Assembly (NCBI GenBank): GCA_007124105.1
Contig: SLFT01000152.1
Location: 1-6,266, forward strand
Direction of reading: 5' to 3'
Length of the DNA: 6,266 nucleotides
DNA from: Candidatus Hydrogenedentota bacterium
GTDB lineage: Bacteria; Hydrogenedentota; Hydrogenedentia; Hydrogenedentales; CAITNO01
Shown here: one piece after another, positions 5,094 to 6,266 of the stretch
Layout: each line of letters opens with the position of its first letter
How positions within the stretch are numbered: position 1 is the first letter of the stretch
Made by a program: the position numbers and the translations under genes
The notes under the pieces: model-generated
Database searches by the model: none
What the model was told of the DNA's origin: nothing
Seen by the model: the letters and a program-made list of their open reading frames with translations, nothing else

Positions 5094-6266
5094 TCAGAAG
5101 GATAGTGTGCCCAGATTTTCGCGCATCCTGTGCAACGCTTCGTCAAGGCGCGCGTCCTCCACTGTCAACGAGAATCGCACATAGCCTTCGCCATGAGCGC
5201 CATACGCGGCGCCGGGCGCTAAAACGACAGCCGTTTTTTCAAACACAAAATCGCAAAATTCAGAAGACGTAAATCCCGAGGGAACAGGCGTCCATAAGTA
5301 GAAAGTTCCCGCGGGCGGATCATAGCGCCAACCCAACGCGCGCAATGTAGCCAACACCTTATCGCGACGCTGCGCGTAACGTTCGCGCATGGCGTCAATG
5401 AAAGCGTCGCAATGGTCCAGCGCTTCAATGCCTGCGTACTGGATGGCGTTAAAAACGCCGCTGTCCGTGTTTGCCTTTGAAGTAGCCATGGCCTTGATAA
5501 TATCCGGGTTGCCGCAGGCCATGCCGATACGCCAACCGGTCATGTTGTACGGTTTGGACAAGGAATTGAGCTCCACGCCCACATCTTTCGCGCCGGCAGT
5601 ATTCAAGAAGCTGAGCCGGCCAACGCCAAACACCACTTCACTGTAGGGGTTGTCATAGCAGACGGCAATATCATAGTCGCGCGCGAACGCCACCAGCGCG
5701 GCCAGGAATTCGGGCGTCGCAACAGCGCCTGTGGGGTTGTTCGGGTAGTTCAGGTAAAAGGCGGTTGCCCGCTTCGCCACGTCAGAAGGGATCGCGGACA
5801 GGTCCGGCAGAAAATTATTCTCCGCCTTCATTGCGACGGGATGCGGTTCCGCGCCGACAAACCAGATGCTCGGCTTATACCCCGGATAACCGGGATCGGT
5901 CACCAGCGCAAGATCGCCCGGATTGATCACGCCCAACGCAAAATGGTGACACCCTTCCTTTGAACCAATAAGCGCGACTATCTCTTTCGTCGGATCAAGC
6001 GACACGTCATAGCGTCGCGCATACCAACGGGCGACAGCCTCACGGAAAGCGCCCATACCCCATTCTTCATCCGTTGGATACCGGTGATTCGCCTTATCTC
6101 GCGCTGCGCTGTTCAGCGCCTCGATTACGTTGTCCGGCGTGGCCTCCACCGGATCGCCTATGGCCAGACTGATAACGTCCACGCCCTGAGCGCGCGCCTC
6201 GTTAATCTTGTTGCGCAAGGTCATGAATAAATAAGGGGGTATTTTATCCAGTCGTTCAGCCGTTTG
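5094..6266 (-). CDS. dapL: LL-diaminopimelate aminotransferase, 5' end beyond the window
   Basis: A PLP-dependent class I/II aminotransferase of the LL-diaminopimelate aminotransferase group. It converts tetrahydrodipicolinate and glutamate to LL-diaminopimelate and 2-oxoglutarate in one step, for lysine and peptidoglycan synthesis. Numbering from the first visible codon (Gln at 6266), there are 390 residues. The catalytic Lys is at 238 in LNSLSKPYNMTGWRIG. The cofactor-site block NYPNNPTG is at 173-180, the pyridine-nitrogen Asp is at 205 with Tyr208 (YDNPYSEVVF), and the carboxylate-binding Arg is at 364 (YVRFSLTV). The segments NHRYP, IGSKEG and DPGYPGY are typical of DapL. An ATG at 6224 could be taken as the start, but the frame stays open to the window edge and encodes AERLDKIPPYLF, the usual N-terminus of this family, so the true start lies outside. 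Other substrates, such as glutamate/pyruvate or aromatic amino acids, cannot be excluded from sequence alone. The EIIA gene follows 27 bases downstream. Confidence 0.9.
   Translation of the reverse strand, partial: QTAERLDKIPPYLFMTLRNKINEARAQGVDVISLAIGDPVEATPDNVIEALNSAARDKANHRYPTDEEWGMGAFREAVARWYARRYDVSLDPTKEIVALIGSKEGCHHFALGVINPGDLALVTDPGYPGYKPSIWFVGAEPHPVAMKAENNFLPDLSAIPSDVAKRATAFYLNYPNNPTGAVATPEFLAALVAFARDYDIAVCYDNPYSEVVFGVGRLSFLNTAGAKDVGVELNSLSKPYNMTGWRIGMACGNPDIIKAMATSKANTDSGVFNAIQYAGIEALDHCDAFIDAMRERYAQRRDKVLATLRALGWRYDPPAGTFYLWTPVPSGFTSSEFCDFVFEKTAVVLAPGAAYGAHGEGYVRFSLTVEDARLDEALHRMRENLGTLSF

Overview
The window holds four protein genes, one of them cut by the right edge, on a bacterial chromosome of moderate GC content. 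From left to right they are a plus-strand gene (268-1836) for a tail-anchored TPR protein with an EF-Tu domain 2-like barrel, a convergent minus-strand gene (4287-2023) for a soluble hybrid histidine kinase, and a minus-strand pair: LL-diaminopimelate aminotransferase (dapL, entering from the right edge and ending at 5094) followed 27 bases later by a PTS EIIA-family protein (5066-4623). I see no rRNA, tRNA, insertion sequence, phage gene or CRISPR array.

Organism: I cannot name it from this much sequence. A DapL-type aminotransferase is known from Chlamydiae and other PVC bacteria, Spirochaetes, some Deltaproteobacteria, Firmicutes, plants and archaea. The kinase receiver resembles those of hybrid kinases common in Deltaproteobacteria and similar lineages. 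A Gram-negative-like environmental bacterium, perhaps of the PVC group or a deltaproteobacterial-type lineage, is a reasonable guess and no more.

Layout: 1-267 is an AT-rich leader with a T15 tract, a 17-base near-perfect direct repeat, two small inverted repeats, a perfect 12-base palindrome and a four-codon mini-ORF with a good Shine-Dalgarno sequence. It leads into the TPR gene. 1837-2022 separates the two convergent genes and has no convincing terminator. 4288-4622 is a long AT-rich gap upstream of the kinase, with a promoter-like -10 box and a pair of identical 8-base direct repeats 21 bases apart next to the kinase start.

How the genes may work together: dapL makes LL-diaminopimelate for lysine and peptidoglycan in one step, and the EIIA protein is probably co-transcribed with it. 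No sugar permease, EI or HPr is visible, so the EIIA protein looks regulatory. The kinase has no transmembrane segment and carries an N-terminal helical domain plus two PAS domains, so it probably senses a cytoplasmic signal. Its receiver has no output domain, so its partner must lie elsewhere. Nothing links the TPR protein directly to these genes. The most unusual items are the EF-Tu domain 2-like barrel without a GTPase, the Cys/His-rich sensory half of the kinase, and the EIIA protein whose second conserved histidine is a tyrosine. I did not find a clearly new multi-gene system.
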